A stretch of 64,000 nucleotides of DNA from Nematostella vectensis (Eukaryota > Cnidaria > Anthozoa > Actiniaria > Edwardsiidae), in contig NC_064037.1 of NCBI RefSeq assembly GCF_932526225.1, positions 12,570,203 to 12,634,202 of the forward strand. The letters are read 5' to 3'. Below the pieces are notes generated by a model. It had not been told where the DNA came from, searched no databases, and saw only the letters and a program-made list of their open reading frames with translations. Every line of letters begins with the position of its first letter. Position 1 is the first letter of the stretch. Both the position numbers and the translations under genes were made by a program. Of this stretch, positions 22,340 through 35,540 are shown one piece after another.

Positions 22340-25300
22340 ATGAGGTAAAACTGACCTATACTATAACGGTTGTATCAGTGTAAGAAAACAGTCCAAAATT
22401 CCTCATTATCCAAAAACAATAGGAAAATTATTCATGATGCCATATCTCTCTTGATTTTCGAGGAAAATTCTCCAAAATTTAATATTGCTTTAGGCTTGAC
22501 CTGTCAACCACGTGACCAAAGCTATGACCCAATCAGATGTAAGATTCTCGAATTATATTATTATGAATATTTTTCCTATTGTTTGTTGTTAATGAGCAAA
22601 AACTGACCAATATTGCAACGGTTCCATCAGTGTAGAAAACGGCCACAAATTCCTCATTATCGAAAAACAATAGGAAAATAATTCATGACGCCATATCTCT
22701 CTTGATTTTCGAGGAAAATTCCCCAAAATTTAATATTGCTTTAGGCTTGACCTGTCAACCACGTGACCAAAGCTATGACCCAATCAGATGTAAGATTCTC
22801 GAATTATATCATTATTAATATTTTTCCTATTGTTTGTTGTTAATGAGGAAAAACTCACCAATATTGCAACGGTTCCATCAGTGTAGAAAACGGTTCCAAA
22901 TTCCTCATTATCGAAAAACAATAGGAAAATTATTCATGACGCCATATCTCTCTTGATTTTCGAGGAAAATTCCCCAAAATTTAATATTGCTTTAGGCTTG
23001 ACCTGTCAACCACGTGACCAAAGCTATGACCTAATCAGATGTAAGATTCTCGAATTATATCATTATTAATATTTTTCCTATTGTTTGTTGTTAATGAGGA
23101 AAAACTCACCAATATTGCAACGGTTCCATCAGTGTAGAAAACGGTTCCAAATTCCTCATTATCGAAAAACAATAGGAAAATTATTCATGACGCCATATCT
23201 CTCTTGATTTTCGAGGAAAATTCCCCAAAATTTAATATTGCTATAGGCTTGACCTGTCAACCACGTGACCAAAGCTATGACCCAATCAGATGTAAGATTC
23301 TCGAATTATATCATTATTAATATTTTTCCTATTGTTTGTTGTTAATAAGGAAAAACTCACCAATATTGCAACGGTTGCATCTGTGTAGAAAACGGTTCCA
23401 AATTCCTCATTATCGAAAAACAATAGGAAAATTATTCATGACGCCATATCTCTCTTGATTTTCGAGGAAAATTCCCCGAAATTTAATATTGCTATAGGCT
23501 TGACCTGTCAACCACGTGACCAAAGCTATGACCAAATCAGATGTAAGATTCTCGAATTATATCATTATTAATATTTTTCCTATTGTTTGTTGTTAATGAG
23601 GAAAAACTCACCAACATTGCAACGGTTCCATCAGTGTAGAAAACGGTTCCAAATTCCTCATTATCGAAAAACAATAGGAAAATTATTCATGACGCCATAT
23701 CTCTCTTGATTTTTGAGGAAAATTCCCCGAAATTTAATATTGCTTTAGGCTTGACCTGTCAACCACGTGACCAAAGCTATGACCCAATCAGATGTAAGAT
23801 TCTCGAATTATATTATTATGAATATTTTTCCTATTGTTTGTTGTTAATGAGCAAAAACTGACCAATATTGCAACGGTTCCATCAGTGTAGAAAACGGTTC
23901 CAAATTCCTCATTATCGAAAAACAATAGGAAAATTATTCATGACGCCATATCTCTCTTGATTTTCGAGGAAAATTCCCCGAAATTTAATATTGCTATGGG
24001 CTTGACCTGTCAACCACGTGACCAAAGCTATGACCAAATCAGATGTAAGATTCTCGAATTATATCATTATTAATATTTTTCCTATTGTTTGTTGTTAATG
24101 AGGAAAAACTCACCAACATTGCAACGGTTCCATCAGTGTAGAAAACGGTTCCAAATTCCTCATTATCGAAAAACAATAGGAAAATTATTCATGACGCCAT
24201 ATCTCTCTTGATTTTTGAGGAAAATTCCCCGAAATTTAATATTGCTTTAGGCTTGACCTGTCAACCACGTGACCAAAGCTATGACCCAATCAGATGTAAG
24301 ATTCTCGAATTATATTATTATGAATATTTTTCCTATTGTTTGTTGTTAATGAGCAAAAACTGACCAATATTGCAACGGTTCCATCAGTGTAGAAAACGGT
24401 CACAAATTCCTCATTATCGAAAAACAATAGGAAAAAAATTCATGTCGCCATATCTCTCTTGATTTTCGAGGAAAATTCCCCAAAATTTAATATTGCTTTA
24501 GGCTTGACCTGTCAACCACGTGACCAAAGCTATGACCCAATCAAATGTAAGATTCTCGAATTATATCTTTATTAATATTTTTCCTATTGTTTGTTGTTAA
24601 TGAGGAAAAACTCACCAATATTGCAACGGTTCCATCAGTGTAGAAAACGGTTCCAAATTCCTAATTATCGAAAAACAATAGGAAAATTATTCATGACGCC
24701 ATATCTCTCTTGATTTTCGAGGAAAATTCCCCAAAATTTAATATTGCTATAGGCTTGACCTGTCAACCACGTGACCAAAGCTATGACCCAATCAGATGTA
24801 AGATTCTCGAATTATATCATTATTAATATTTTTCCTATTGTTTGTTGTTAATAAGGAAAAACTCACCAATATTGCAACGGTTGCATCTGTGTAGAAAACA
24901 GTTTCAAATTCCTCATTATCGAAAAACAATAGGAAAATTATTCATGACGCCATATCTCTCTTGATTTTCGAGGAAAATTCCCCGAAATTTAATATTGCTA
25001 TGGGCTTGACCTGTCAACCACGTGACCAAAGCTATGACCAAATCAGATGTAAGATTCTCGAATTATATCATTATTAATATTTTTCCTATTGTTTGTTGTT
25101 AATGAGGAAAAACTCACCAATATTGCAACGGTTCCATCAGTGTAGAAAACGGTTCCAAATTCCTCATTATCGAAAAACAATAGGAAAATTATTCATGACG
25201 CCATATCTCTCTTGATTTTTGAGGAAAATTCCCCGAAATTTAATATTGCTATAGGCTTGACCTGTCAACCACGTGACCAAAGCTATGACCCAATCAGATG

Positions 25301-25490
25301 TAAGATTCTCGAATTATATTATTATGAATATTTTTCCTATTGTTTGTTGTTAATGAGCAAAAACTGACCAATATTGCAACGGTTCCATCAGTGTATAAAA
25401 CGGTTCCAAATTCCTCATTATCGAAAAACAATAGCAGACTTATTCATGACGCCATATCTCTCTTCATTTTCGAGGAAATTTCCCAAAATT
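22340..25490. repeat. 251-bp satellite derived from a MITE, about 12.5 units
   Basis: The landmark CCTCATTAT recurs at 22401, 22652, 22903, 23154 and 23405, exactly 251 bp apart, and continues to about 25410. Each unit contains a roughly 197-bp segment that begins CCTCATTATCGAAAAACAAT and ends with the related reverse complement ATTGTTTGTTGTTAATGAGG (about 32 of 38 bases pair), i.e. MITE-like terminal inverted repeats. The 54-bp linker (ACTCACCAATATTGCAACGG...) joins units. Each unit carries CACGTG. A variant with TTATGAATAT and GAGCAAAAACTGACC recurs at 22561, 23816, 24318 and 25322 (5, 2 and 4 units), so blocks were copied. Confidence 0.93.
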
Positions 25491-25593
25491 TAATATTGTA
25501 TTAGTTTCGACCTGCCAACCAAGTGATTTGGGCACTTATGGTTTCTGGCACTACCTATAAAAAAGTACCGAATGACGCCAAAAAATATCCTTT

Positions 25594-25600
25594 TGTCCCT

Positions 25601-25648
<48 letters not shown>

Positions 25649-25667
25649 TCGATTGCGCCACAGAGAC
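25594..25667 (-). tRNA. tRNA-Asn(GTT), edge copy
   Basis: First minus-strand unit. The D-loop is ATCGATTA (second G of the conserved GG lost) and the discriminator is A. Otherwise the cloverleaf is intact. Confidence 0.7.
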
Positions 25668-25847
25668 ATGAACGGACACTGAATTCAATTCGCCGTGATG
25701 GCATTTCATGGTTTCTGTCATTATTTTATTAAGCAGTTTTCAATTATGCCCCCCCCCCCCCCCCCCCTACACAAAAAAAAAAAATATAATAATTTTCTCT
25801 GTCATTACTTTTAAAGCAGTTTTAAATTATGTCAAAAAATACCCTTT

Positions 25848-25854
25848 CGTCCTT

Positions 25855-25902
<48 letters not shown>

Positions 25903-25921
25903 TCGATTGCGCCAATAAGAC
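25848..25921 (-). tRNA. tRNA-Asn(GTT)-like, damaged acceptor
   Basis: The 5' end is GTCTTAT against CAAGGAC, leaving two mismatched pairs. Same D-loop change as the neighbouring edge copy, so these two share a more recent ancestor. Confidence 0.55.
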
Positions 25922-26095
25922 ATGAATGGACACTGAATTCAATTCGCCGTGATGGCATTTCAGAGTTTCTGTCATTATTTTATTAAGCAGTTTTCAATTA
26001 TACCCCCGCCCCCCCCCCACCCCCCACAAAAAAAAAATAATTTTCTCTGTCATTACTTTTAAAGCAGTTTTAAATTATGCCAAAAAATACACTTT

Positions 26096-26116
26096 CGTCC
26101 CTGGGTGGGCTTGAAT

Positions 26117-26163
<47 letters not shown>

Positions 26164-26169
26164 AGAGAC
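26096..26169 (-). tRNA. tRNA-Asn(GTT), T-stem mutation
   Basis: Cloverleaf intact except GGTGA for GGTGG, which breaks the last T-stem pair and alters the B box. First copy after which spacing drops from about 250 to 165 bp. Confidence 0.7.
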
Positions 26170-26267
26170 ATGGACGGACACTAAATTGAATTCGTGGCAT
26201 TACATGGTTTCTGTCATTACATTTGAAGCATTGTTTTATCATGCCAAAAAAACATACTTTCGTCACT

Positions 26268-26323
<56 letters not shown>

Positions 26324-26433
26324 CCCACAGAGACTTGGATGTACACTAAATTAAATTCGTGGCATTACATGGTTTCTGTCATTACTTTTTAAGCAGTTTT
26401 TTTATCATGCCAAAAAAACATCTTTTCGTCCCT

Positions 26434-26494
<61 letters not shown>

Positions 26495-26626
26495 AGAGAG
26501 TTGGATGTACACTAAATTAAATTCGTGGCATTACATGGTTTCTGTCATTACTTTTTAAGCAGTTTTTTTTATCATGCCAAAAAAATACCCTTACGTCCCT
26601 TCGTGGGCTTGAACCACCAACCTTCA

Positions 26627-26660
<34 letters not shown>

Positions 26661-26770
26661 GAGAAACTTGGATTGACATTAAATTAAATTCGTTGTATTA
26701 CATGGTTTCTATCATTACCTTTGAAGGAGTTTTTATCATGCCAAAAAAATGTCCGGCCTTTCGTCCCTTC

Positions 26771-26812
<42 letters not shown>

Positions 26813-27086
26813 ATAACCGATTGCGCCAAAGAAACTTGGATTTACACTAAATTAAATTCGTTGTATTACATGGTTTCTATCATTTCTATTGAAGGAGTTT
26901 TTTATCATGCCAAAAATATACTTTCGTCCCTGGGTTGGCTTTAACCATGAATCTTTCGGTTAACAACCGAACGCGCTAACCGATTGCGCCACAGAGACTT
27001 CGATGGACAATAAATTAAATTAGTGGTATTACATGGTTTCTGTCATTACATTTGAAGCAGTTTTATCATGCCAAAAAATATCCTTT

Positions 27087-27093
27087 CGTCCCT

Positions 27094-27154
<61 letters not shown>

Positions 27155-27160
27155 AGAGAC
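27087..27160 (-). tRNA. tRNA-Asn(GTT), intact
   Basis: All four stems pair; terminator T6; upstream spacer of the GTGCAC type. Confidence 0.88.
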
Positions 27161-27416
27161 TTGGATGTGCACTAAATTAAATTCGTGGCATTACATGGTT
27201 TCTGTCATTAGTTTTGAAGCAGTTTTTTATCATGCCAAAAAAATACCCTCTCGTTCCTTCGAAGGATTGAACCACCAACCTTTCGGTTAACGGCCGAACG
27301 CGCTAACCGATTGCGCCACAGAAACTTGGATTTACACTAAATTAAATTCGTGGTATTACATGGTTTCTATTATTAAATTTAAAGCATATTTCTATCATGC
27401 CAAAAAAACATCCTTT

Positions 27417-27423
27417 CGTCCCT

Positions 27424-27484
<61 letters not shown>

Positions 27485-27490
27485 AGAGAC
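27417..27490 (-). tRNA. tRNA-Asn(GTT), intact
   Basis: Perfect consensus copy; terminator T7; GTACAC-type upstream spacer. Downstream spacer is the divergent ATTAAATTTAAAGCATATTT form. Confidence 0.88.
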
Positions 27491-27588
27491 TTGGATGTAC
27501 ACTAAATTAAATTCGAGGCATTACATGGTTTCTGTCATTACTTTTTAAGCAGTTTTTTATCATGCCAAAAAAATACCCTTTCGTCCCT

Positions 27589-27629
<41 letters not shown>

Positions 27630-27759
27630 ACGCTAACCGATTGCGCCAAAGAAACTTGGATTATCATTTAATTAAATTCGTGGTATTACATGGTTTCTAT
27701 CATTACTTTCGAAGGAGTTTTTTATCATGCCAAAAAAATATCCGGCCTTTTGTCCCTTC

Positions 27760-27791
<32 letters not shown>

Positions 27792-27915
27792 TCCGAACGC
27801 GATAACCGATTGCGCCACAGAAACTTGGATTTACACTAAATTAAATTCGTGGTATTACATGGTTTCTATCATTACTTTTGAAGCAGTTTTTTATCTTGCC
27901 AAAAACACATACTTT

Positions 27916-27922
27916 CGTCCCT

Positions 27923-27983
<61 letters not shown>

Positions 27984-27989
27984 AGAGAC
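27916..27989 (-). tRNA. tRNA-Asn(GTT), intact
   Basis: Consensus body; shortest effective terminator seen among intact copies in this block (T5, then GTTTT context broken by GTG); GTGCAC spacer. Confidence 0.87.
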
Positions 27990-28081
27990 TTGGATGTGCA
28001 CTAAATTAAATTCGTGGCATTACATGGTTTCTGTCATTAGTTTTGAAGCAGTTTTTTATCAATCCAAAAAAAATACCTTTT

Positions 28082-28090
28082 CGTCCCTTC

Positions 28091-28121
<31 letters not shown>

Positions 28122-28147
28122 GCGCTAACCGATTGCGCCAGAGAAAC
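28082..28147 (-). pseudogene. 66-nt tRNA-Asn with 8-nt anticodon-arm deletion
   Basis: The sequence CAGCCGAA (plus strand) is missing, removing the 5' anticodon stem and part of the loop. The same deletion recurs at 30060-30125, 32038-32103 and many later units, so it spread by block duplication. A/B boxes and terminator remain. Confidence 0.85.
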
Positions 28148-28245
28148 TTGGATTGACATTCAATTAAATTCGTGGTATTACATGGTTTCTATCATTACTT
28201 TTGAAGCAGTTTTTTATCATGCCAAAAAAACATACTTTCGTCACT

Positions 28246-28301
<56 letters not shown>

Positions 28302-28411
28302 CCCACAGAGACTTGGATGTACACTAAATTAAATTCGTGGCATTACATGGTTTCTGTCATTACTTTTTAAGCAGTTTTTTTATCATGCCAAAAAAACATC
28401 TTTTCGTCCCT

Positions 28412-28472
<61 letters not shown>

Positions 28473-28604
28473 AGAGAGTTGGATGTACACTAAAGTAAAT
28501 TCGTGGCATTACATGGTTTCTGTCATTACTTTTTAAGCAGTTTTTTTTATCATGCCAAAAAAATACCCTTACGTCCCTTCGTGGGCTTGAACCACCAACC
28601 TTCA

Positions 28605-28638
<34 letters not shown>

Positions 28639-28748
28639 GAGAAACTTGGATTGACATTAAATTAAATTCGTTGTATTACATGGTTTCTATCATTACCTTT
28701 GAAGGAGTTTTTATCATGCCAAAAAAATGTCCGGCCTTTCGTCCCTTC

Positions 28749-28790
<42 letters not shown>

Positions 28791-29064
28791 ATAACCGATT
28801 GCGCCAAAGAAACTTGGATTTACACTAAATTAAATTCGTTGTATTACATGGTTTCTATCATTTCTATTGAAGGAGTTTTTTATCATGCCAAAAATATACT
28901 TTCGTCCCTGGGTTGGCTTTAACCATGAATCTTTCGGTTAACAACCGAACGCGCTAACCGATTGCGCCACAGAGACTTCGATGGACAATAAATTAAATTA
29001 GTGGTATTACATGGTTTCTGTCATTACATTTGAAGCAGTTTTATCATGCCAAAAAATATCCTTT

Positions 29065-29071
29065 CGTCCCT

Positions 29072-29132
<61 letters not shown>

Positions 29133-29138
29133 AGAGAC
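29065..29138 (-). tRNA. tRNA-Asn(GTT), intact
   Basis: Counterpart of 27087-27160 in the second higher-order block, identical body, T6. Confidence 0.88.
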
Positions 29139-29394
29139 TTGGATGTGCACTAAATTAAATTCGTGGCATTACATGGTTTCTGTCATTAGTTTTGAAGCAG
29201 TTTTTTATCATGCCAAAAAAATACCCTCTCGTTCCTTCGAAGGATTGAACCACCAACCTTTCGGTTAACGGCCGAACGCGCTAACCGATTGCGCCACAGA
29301 AACTTGGATTTACACTAAATTAAATTCGTGGTATTACATGGTTTCTATTATTAAATTTAAAGCATATTTCTATCATGCCAAAAAAACATCCTTT

Positions 29395-29401
29395 CGTCCC
29401 T

Positions 29402-29462
<61 letters not shown>

Positions 29463-29468
29463 AGAGAC
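29395..29468 (-). tRNA. tRNA-Asn(GTT), intact
   Basis: Counterpart of 27417-27490 exactly 1978 bp on; T7. Confidence 0.88.
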
Positions 29469-29566
29469 TTGGATGTACACTAAATTAAATTCGAGGCATT
29501 ACATGGTTTCTGTCATTACTTTTTAAGCAGTTTTTTATCATGCCAAAAAAATACCCTTTCGTCCCT

Positions 29567-29607
<41 letters not shown>

Positions 29608-29737
29608 ACGCTAACCGATTGCGCCAAAGAAACTTGGATTATCATTTAATTAAATTCGTGGTATTACATGGTTTCTATCATTACTTTCGAAGGAGTTTTT
29701 TATCATGCCAAAAAAATATCCGGCCTTTTGTCCCTTC

Positions 29738-29769
<32 letters not shown>

Positions 29770-29893
29770 TCCGAACGCGATAACCGATTGCGCCACAGAA
29801 ACTTGGATTTACACTAAATTAAATTCGTGGTATTACATGGTTTCTATCATTACTTTTGAAGCAGTTTTTTATCTTGCCAAAAACACATACTTT

Positions 29894-29900
29894 CGTCCCT

Positions 29901-29961
<61 letters not shown>

Positions 29962-29967
29962 AGAGAC
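29894..29967 (-). tRNA. tRNA-Asn(GTT), intact
   Basis: Counterpart of 27916-27989; T5 terminator. Confidence 0.87.
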
Positions 29968-30068
29968 TTGGATGTGCACTAAATTAAATTCGTGGCATTA
30001 CATGGTTTCTGTCATTAGTTTTGAAGCAGTTTTTTATCAATCCAAAAAAAATACCTTTTCGTCCCTTC

Positions 30069-30099
<31 letters not shown>

Positions 30100-30216
30100 G
30101 CGCTAACCGATTGCGCCAGAGAAACTTGGATTGACATTCAATTAAATTCGTGGTATTACATGGTATCTATCATTACTTTTGAAGCAGTTTTTTATCATGC
30201 CAAAAAAACATACTTT

Positions 30217-30223
30217 CGTCCCT

Positions 30224-30276
<53 letters not shown>

Positions 30277-30290
30277 CGCCCCACAGAGAC
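30217..30290 (-). tRNA. tRNA-Asn(GTT), D-stem variant
   Basis: TGGGGCGATCGG replaces TGGCGCAATCGG, which breaks one D-stem pair and alters the A box. This variant recurs at 32195, 33846, 35659 and 37312 (12, 10, 11 and 10 units apart). Confidence 0.75.
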
Positions 30291-30382
30291 TTGGATGTAC
30301 ACTAAATTAAATTCGTGGCATTACATGGTTTCTGTCATTACTTTTTAAGCAGTTTTTTATCATTCCAAAAAAAACATCCTTT

Positions 30383-30389
30383 CGTCCCT

Positions 30390-30450
<61 letters not shown>

Positions 30451-30456
30451 AGAGAC
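30383..30456 (-). tRNA. tRNA-Asn(GTT), intact
   Basis: Consensus body; T8 terminator; spacer has CATTCC instead of CATGCC. Confidence 0.88.
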
Positions 30457-30559
30457 TTGGATGTACACTAAATTAAATTCGTGGCATTACATGGTTTCTG
30501 TCATTACTTTTTAAGCAGTTTTTTATCATGCCAAAAAAATACCCTTTCGTCCCTTCGTT

Positions 30560-30614
<55 letters not shown>

Positions 30615-30725
30615 GAGAAACTTGGATTGCCATTAAATTAAATTCGTGGTATTACATGGTTTCTATCATTACCTTTGAAGGAGTTTTTTATCATGCCAAA
30701 AAAATATCCGGCCTTTCGTCCCTAC

Positions 30726-30767
<42 letters not shown>

Positions 30768-31041
30768 ATAACCGATTGCGCCATAGAAACTTGGATTTAC
30801 ACTAAATTAAATTCGTTGTATTACATGGTTTCTATCATTTCTATTGAAGGAGTTTGTTATCATGCCAAAAATATACTTTCGTCCCTGGGTTGGCTTTAAC
30901 CATGAATCTTTCGGTTAACAACCGAACGCGCTAACCGATTGCGCCACAGAGACTTCGATGGACAATAAATTAAATTAGTGGTATTACATGGTTTCTGTCA
31001 TTACATTTGAAGCAGTTTTATCATGCCAAAAAATATCCTTT

Positions 31042-31048
31042 CGTCCCT

Positions 31049-31109
<61 letters not shown>

Positions 31110-31115
31110 AGAGAC
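31042..31115 (-). tRNA. tRNA-Asn(GTT), intact
   Basis: Consensus body, T6, GTGCAC spacer; third-block equivalent of 29065. Confidence 0.88.
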
Positions 31116-31372
31116 TTGGATGTGCACTAAATTAAATTCGTGGCATTACATGGTTTCTGTCATTAGTTTTGAAGCAGTTTTTTATCATGCCAAAAAAAAT
31201 ACCCTCTCGTTCCTTCGAAGGATTGAACCACCAACCTTTCGGTTAACGGCCGAACGCGCTAACCGATTGCGCCACAGAAACTTGGATTTACACTAAATTA
31301 AATTCGTGGTATTACATGGTTTATATTATTAAATTTAAAGCATATTTCTATCATGCCAAAAAAACATCCTTT

Positions 31373-31379
31373 CGTCCCT

Positions 31380-31440
<61 letters not shown>

Positions 31441-31446
31441 AGAGAC
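31373..31446 (-). tRNA. tRNA-Asn(GTT), intact
   Basis: Consensus body, T7; upstream spacer reads ACTAAACTAAATTCGAGG. Confidence 0.88.
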
Positions 31447-31544
31447 TTGGATGTACACTAAACTAAATTCGAGGCATTACATGGTTTCTGTCATTACTTT
31501 TTAAGCAGTTTTTTATCATGCCAAAAAAATACCCTTTCGTCCCT

Positions 31545-31585
<41 letters not shown>

Positions 31586-31715
31586 ACGCTAACCGATTGC
31601 GCCAGAGAAACTTGGATTATCATTTAATTAAATTCGTGGTATTACATGGTTTCTATCATTACTTTCGAAGGAGTTTTTTATCATGCCAAAAAAATATCCG
31701 GCCTTTTGTCCCTTC

Positions 31716-31757
<42 letters not shown>

Positions 31758-31871
31758 ATAACCGATTGCGCCACAGAAACTTGGATTTACACTAAATTAA
31801 ATTCGTGGTATTACATGGTTTCTATCATTACTTTTGAAGCAGTTTTTTATCTTGCCAAAAACACATACTTT

Positions 31872-31878
31872 CGTCCCT

Positions 31879-31939
<61 letters not shown>

Positions 31940-31945
31940 AGAGAC
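31872..31945 (-). tRNA. tRNA-Asn(GTT), intact
   Basis: Consensus body with T5 terminator and GTGCAC spacer. Confidence 0.87.
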
Positions 31946-32046
31946 TTGGATGTGCACTAAATTAAATTCGTGGCATTACATGGTTTCTGTCATTAGTTTT
32001 GAAGCAGTTTTTTATCAATCCAAAAAAAATACCTTTTCGTCCCTTC

Positions 32047-32077
<31 letters not shown>

Positions 32078-32201
32078 GCGCTAACCGATTGCGCCAGAGA
32101 AACTTGGATTGACATTTAATTAAATTCGTGGTATTACATGGTTTCTATCATTACTTTTGAAGCAGTTTTTTATCATGCCAAAAAAACATACTTTCGTCCC
32201 T

Positions 32202-32254
<53 letters not shown>

Positions 32255-32361
32255 CGCCCCACAGAGACTTGGATGTACACTAAATTAAATTCGTGGCATT
32301 ACATGGTTTCTGTCATTACTTTTTAAGCAGTTTTTTATCATTCCAAAAAAAAACATCCTTT

Positions 32362-32368
32362 CGTCCCT

Positions 32369-32429
<61 letters not shown>

Positions 32430-32435
32430 AGAGAC
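32362..32435 (-). tRNA. tRNA-Asn(GTT), intact
   Basis: Consensus body with a T9 terminator, the longest among the intact copies listed. Confidence 0.88.
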
Positions 32436-32538
32436 TTGGATGTACACTAAATTAAATTCGTGGCATTACATGAATTCTGTCATTACTTTTTAAGCAGTTT
32501 TTTATCATGCCAAAAAAATACCCTTTCGTCCCTTCGTT

Positions 32539-32593
<55 letters not shown>

Positions 32594-32704
32594 GAGAAAC
32601 TTGGATTGCCATTAAATTAAATTCGTGGTATTACATGGTTTCTATCATTACCTTTGAAGGAGTTTTTTATCATGCCAAAAAAATATCCGGCCTTTCGTCC
32701 CTAC

Positions 32705-32746
<42 letters not shown>

Positions 32747-33026
32747 ATAACCGATTGCGCCATAGAAACTTGGATTTACACTAAATTAAATTCGTTGTAT
32801 TACATGGTTTCTATCATAACTATTGAAGGAGTTTTTTTATCATGCCAAAAAAATACCCTCTCGTTCCTTCGAAGGATTGTACCACCAACCTTTCGGTTAA
32901 CGGCCGAACGCGCTAACCGATTGCGCCACAGAAACTTGGATTTACACTAAATTAAATTCGTGGTATTACATGGTTTCTATTATTAAATTTAAAGCATATT
33001 TCTATCATGCCAAAAAAACATCCTTT

Positions 33027-33033
33027 CGTCCCT

Positions 33034-33094
<61 letters not shown>

Positions 33095-33100
33095 AGAGAC
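33027..33100 (-). tRNA. tRNA-Asn(GTT), intact
   Basis: Consensus body, T7. The next unit's spacer has lost two bases (TTTCTCATTAC). Confidence 0.88.
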
Positions 33101-33196
33101 TTGGATGTACACTAAATTAAATTCGAGGCATTACATGGTTTCTCATTACTTTTTAAGCAGTTTTTTATCATGCCAAAAAAATACCCTTTCGTCCCT

Positions 33197-33237
<41 letters not shown>

Positions 33238-33367
33238 ACGCTAACCGATTGCGCCAGAGAAACTTGGATTATCATTTAATTAAATTCGTGGTATTACATG
33301 GTTTCTATCATTACTTTTGAAGGAGTTTTTTATCATGCCAAAAAAATATCCGGCCTTTTGTCCCTTC

Positions 33368-33409
<42 letters not shown>

Positions 33410-33522
33410 ATAACCGATTGCGCCACAGAAACTTGGATTTACACTAAATTAAATTCGTGGTATTACATGGTTTCTATCATTACTTTTGAAGCAGTTTTTT
33501 ATCTTGCCAAAACACATACTTT

Positions 33523-33529
33523 CGTCCCT

Positions 33530-33561
<32 letters not shown>

Positions 33562-33596
33562 AAGCCGAACGCGCTAACCGATTGCGCCACAAAGAC
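33523..33596 (-). tRNA. Asn-type tRNA body with Lys anticodon (TTT)
   Basis: The anticodon loop is CTTTTAA, giving TTT. The acceptor 5' end is GTCTTTG, still pairable apart from one T-G-adjacent mismatch. T4 terminator region (AAAA on plus). Confidence 0.7.
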
Positions 33597-33697
33597 TTGG
33601 ATGTGCACTAAATTAAATTCGTGGCATTACATGGTTTCTGTCATTAGTTTTGAAGCAGTTTTTTATCAATCCAAAAAAAATACCTTTTCGTCCCTTC

Positions 33698-33728
<31 letters not shown>

Positions 33729-33852
33729 GCGCTAACCGATTGCGCCAGAGAAACTTGGATTGACATTCAATTAAATTCGTGGTATTACAAGGTTTCTATC
33801 ATTACTTTTGAAGCAGTTTTTTATCATGCCAAAAAAACATACTTTCGTCCCT

Positions 33853-33905
<53 letters not shown>

Positions 33906-34022
33906 CGCCCCACAGAGACTTGGATGTACACTAAATTAAATTCGTGGCATTACATGGTTTCTGTCATTACTTTTTAAGCAGTTTTTTATCATGCCAAAAA
34001 AATACCCTTTCGTCCCTTCGTT

Positions 34023-34077
<55 letters not shown>

Positions 34078-34188
34078 GAGAAACTTGGATTGCCATTAAA
34101 TTAAATTCGTGGTATTACATGGTTTCTATCATTACCTTTGAAGGAGTTTTTTATCATGCCAAAAAAATATCCGGCCTTTCGTCCCTAC

Positions 34189-34230
<42 letters not shown>

Positions 34231-34504
34231 ATAACCGATTGCGCCATAGAAACTTGGATTTACACTAAATTAAATTCGTTGTATTACATGGTTTCTATCA
34301 TTTCTATTGAAGGAGTTTGTTATCATGCCAAAAATATACTTTCGTCCCTGGGTTGGCTTTAACCATGAATCTTTCGGTTAACAACCGAACGCGCTAACCG
34401 ATTGCGCCACAGAGACTTCGATGGACAATAAATTAAATTAGTGGTATTACATGGTTTCTGTCATTACATTTGAAGCAGTTTTATCATGCCAAAAAATATC
34501 CTTT

Positions 34505-34511
34505 CGTCCCT

Positions 34512-34572
<61 letters not shown>

Positions 34573-34578
34573 AGAGAC
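34505..34578 (-). tRNA. tRNA-Asn(GTT), intact
   Basis: Consensus body, T6; lies 154 bp right of the GGTTGGCTTTAACC marker, as in earlier blocks. Confidence 0.88.
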
Positions 34579-34835
34579 TTGGATGTGCACTAAATTAAAT
34601 TCGTGGCATTACATGGTTTCTGTCATTAGTTTTGAAGCAGTTTTTTTATCATGCCAAAAAAATACCCTCTTGTTCCTTCGAAGGATTGAACCACCAACCT
34701 TTCGGTTAACGGCCGAACGCGCTAACCGATTGCGCCACAGAAACTTGGATTTACACTAAATTAAATTCGTGGTATTACATGGTTTCTATTATTAAATTTA
34801 AAGCATATTTCTATCATGCCAAAAAAACATCCTTT

Positions 34836-34842
34836 CGTCCCT

Positions 34843-34903
<61 letters not shown>

Positions 34904-34909
34904 AGAGAC
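34836..34909 (-). tRNA. tRNA-Asn(GTT), intact
   Basis: Consensus body, T7. Confidence 0.88.
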
Positions 34910-35007
34910 TTGGATGTACACTAAACTAAATTCGAGGCATTACATGGTTTCTGTCATTACTTTTTAAGCAGTTTTTTATCATGCCAAAAAAATACCCTTT
35001 CGTCCCT

Positions 35008-35048
<41 letters not shown>

Positions 35049-35178
35049 ACGCTAACCGATTGCGCCAGAGAAACTTGGATTATCATTTAATTAAATTCGT
35101 GGTATTACATGGTTTCTATCATTACTTTCGAAGGAGTTTTTTATCATGCCAAAAAAATATCCGGCCTTTTGTCCCTTC

Positions 35179-35220
<42 letters not shown>

Positions 35221-35334
35221 ATAACCGATTGCGCCACAGAAACTTGGATTTACACTAAATTAAATTCGTGGTATTACATGGTTTCTATCATTACTTTTGA
35301 AGCAGTTTTTTATCTTGCCAAAAACACATACTTT

Positions 35335-35341
35335 TGTCCCT

Positions 35342-35402
<61 letters not shown>

Positions 35403-35408
35403 AGAGAC
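35335..35408 (-). tRNA. tRNA-Asn(GTT), intact stems, discriminator A
   Basis: Only difference from consensus is A instead of G at the discriminator base, which may affect charging. Confidence 0.82.
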
Positions 35409-35509
35409 TTGGATGTGCACTAAATTAAATTCGTGGCATTACATGGTTTCTGTCATTAGTTTTGAAGCAGTTTTTTATCAATCCAAAAAAAATACCTTTT
35501 CGTCCCTTC

Positions 35510-35540
<31 letters not shown>

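Larger units (their letters stand above)
26261..28238 (-). repeat. Higher-order repeat block, first copy (12 units, 1978 bp)
   Basis: Starts at the unit with CGTCACTGGGT and TGCCCCAC, and includes the unmistakable unit GGTTGGCTTTAACCATGAATC at 26933. The whole series of 12 variant units recurs in the same order 1978 bp later. Confidence 0.85.
28239..30216 (-). repeat. Higher-order repeat block, second copy
   Basis: The near-identical successor of 26261-28238; the GGTTGGCTTTAACC marker is at 28911. Further copies of the marker at 30888, 34351 and 37815 show longer, rearranged multiples (1977, 3463 and 3464 bp). Confidence 0.85.
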
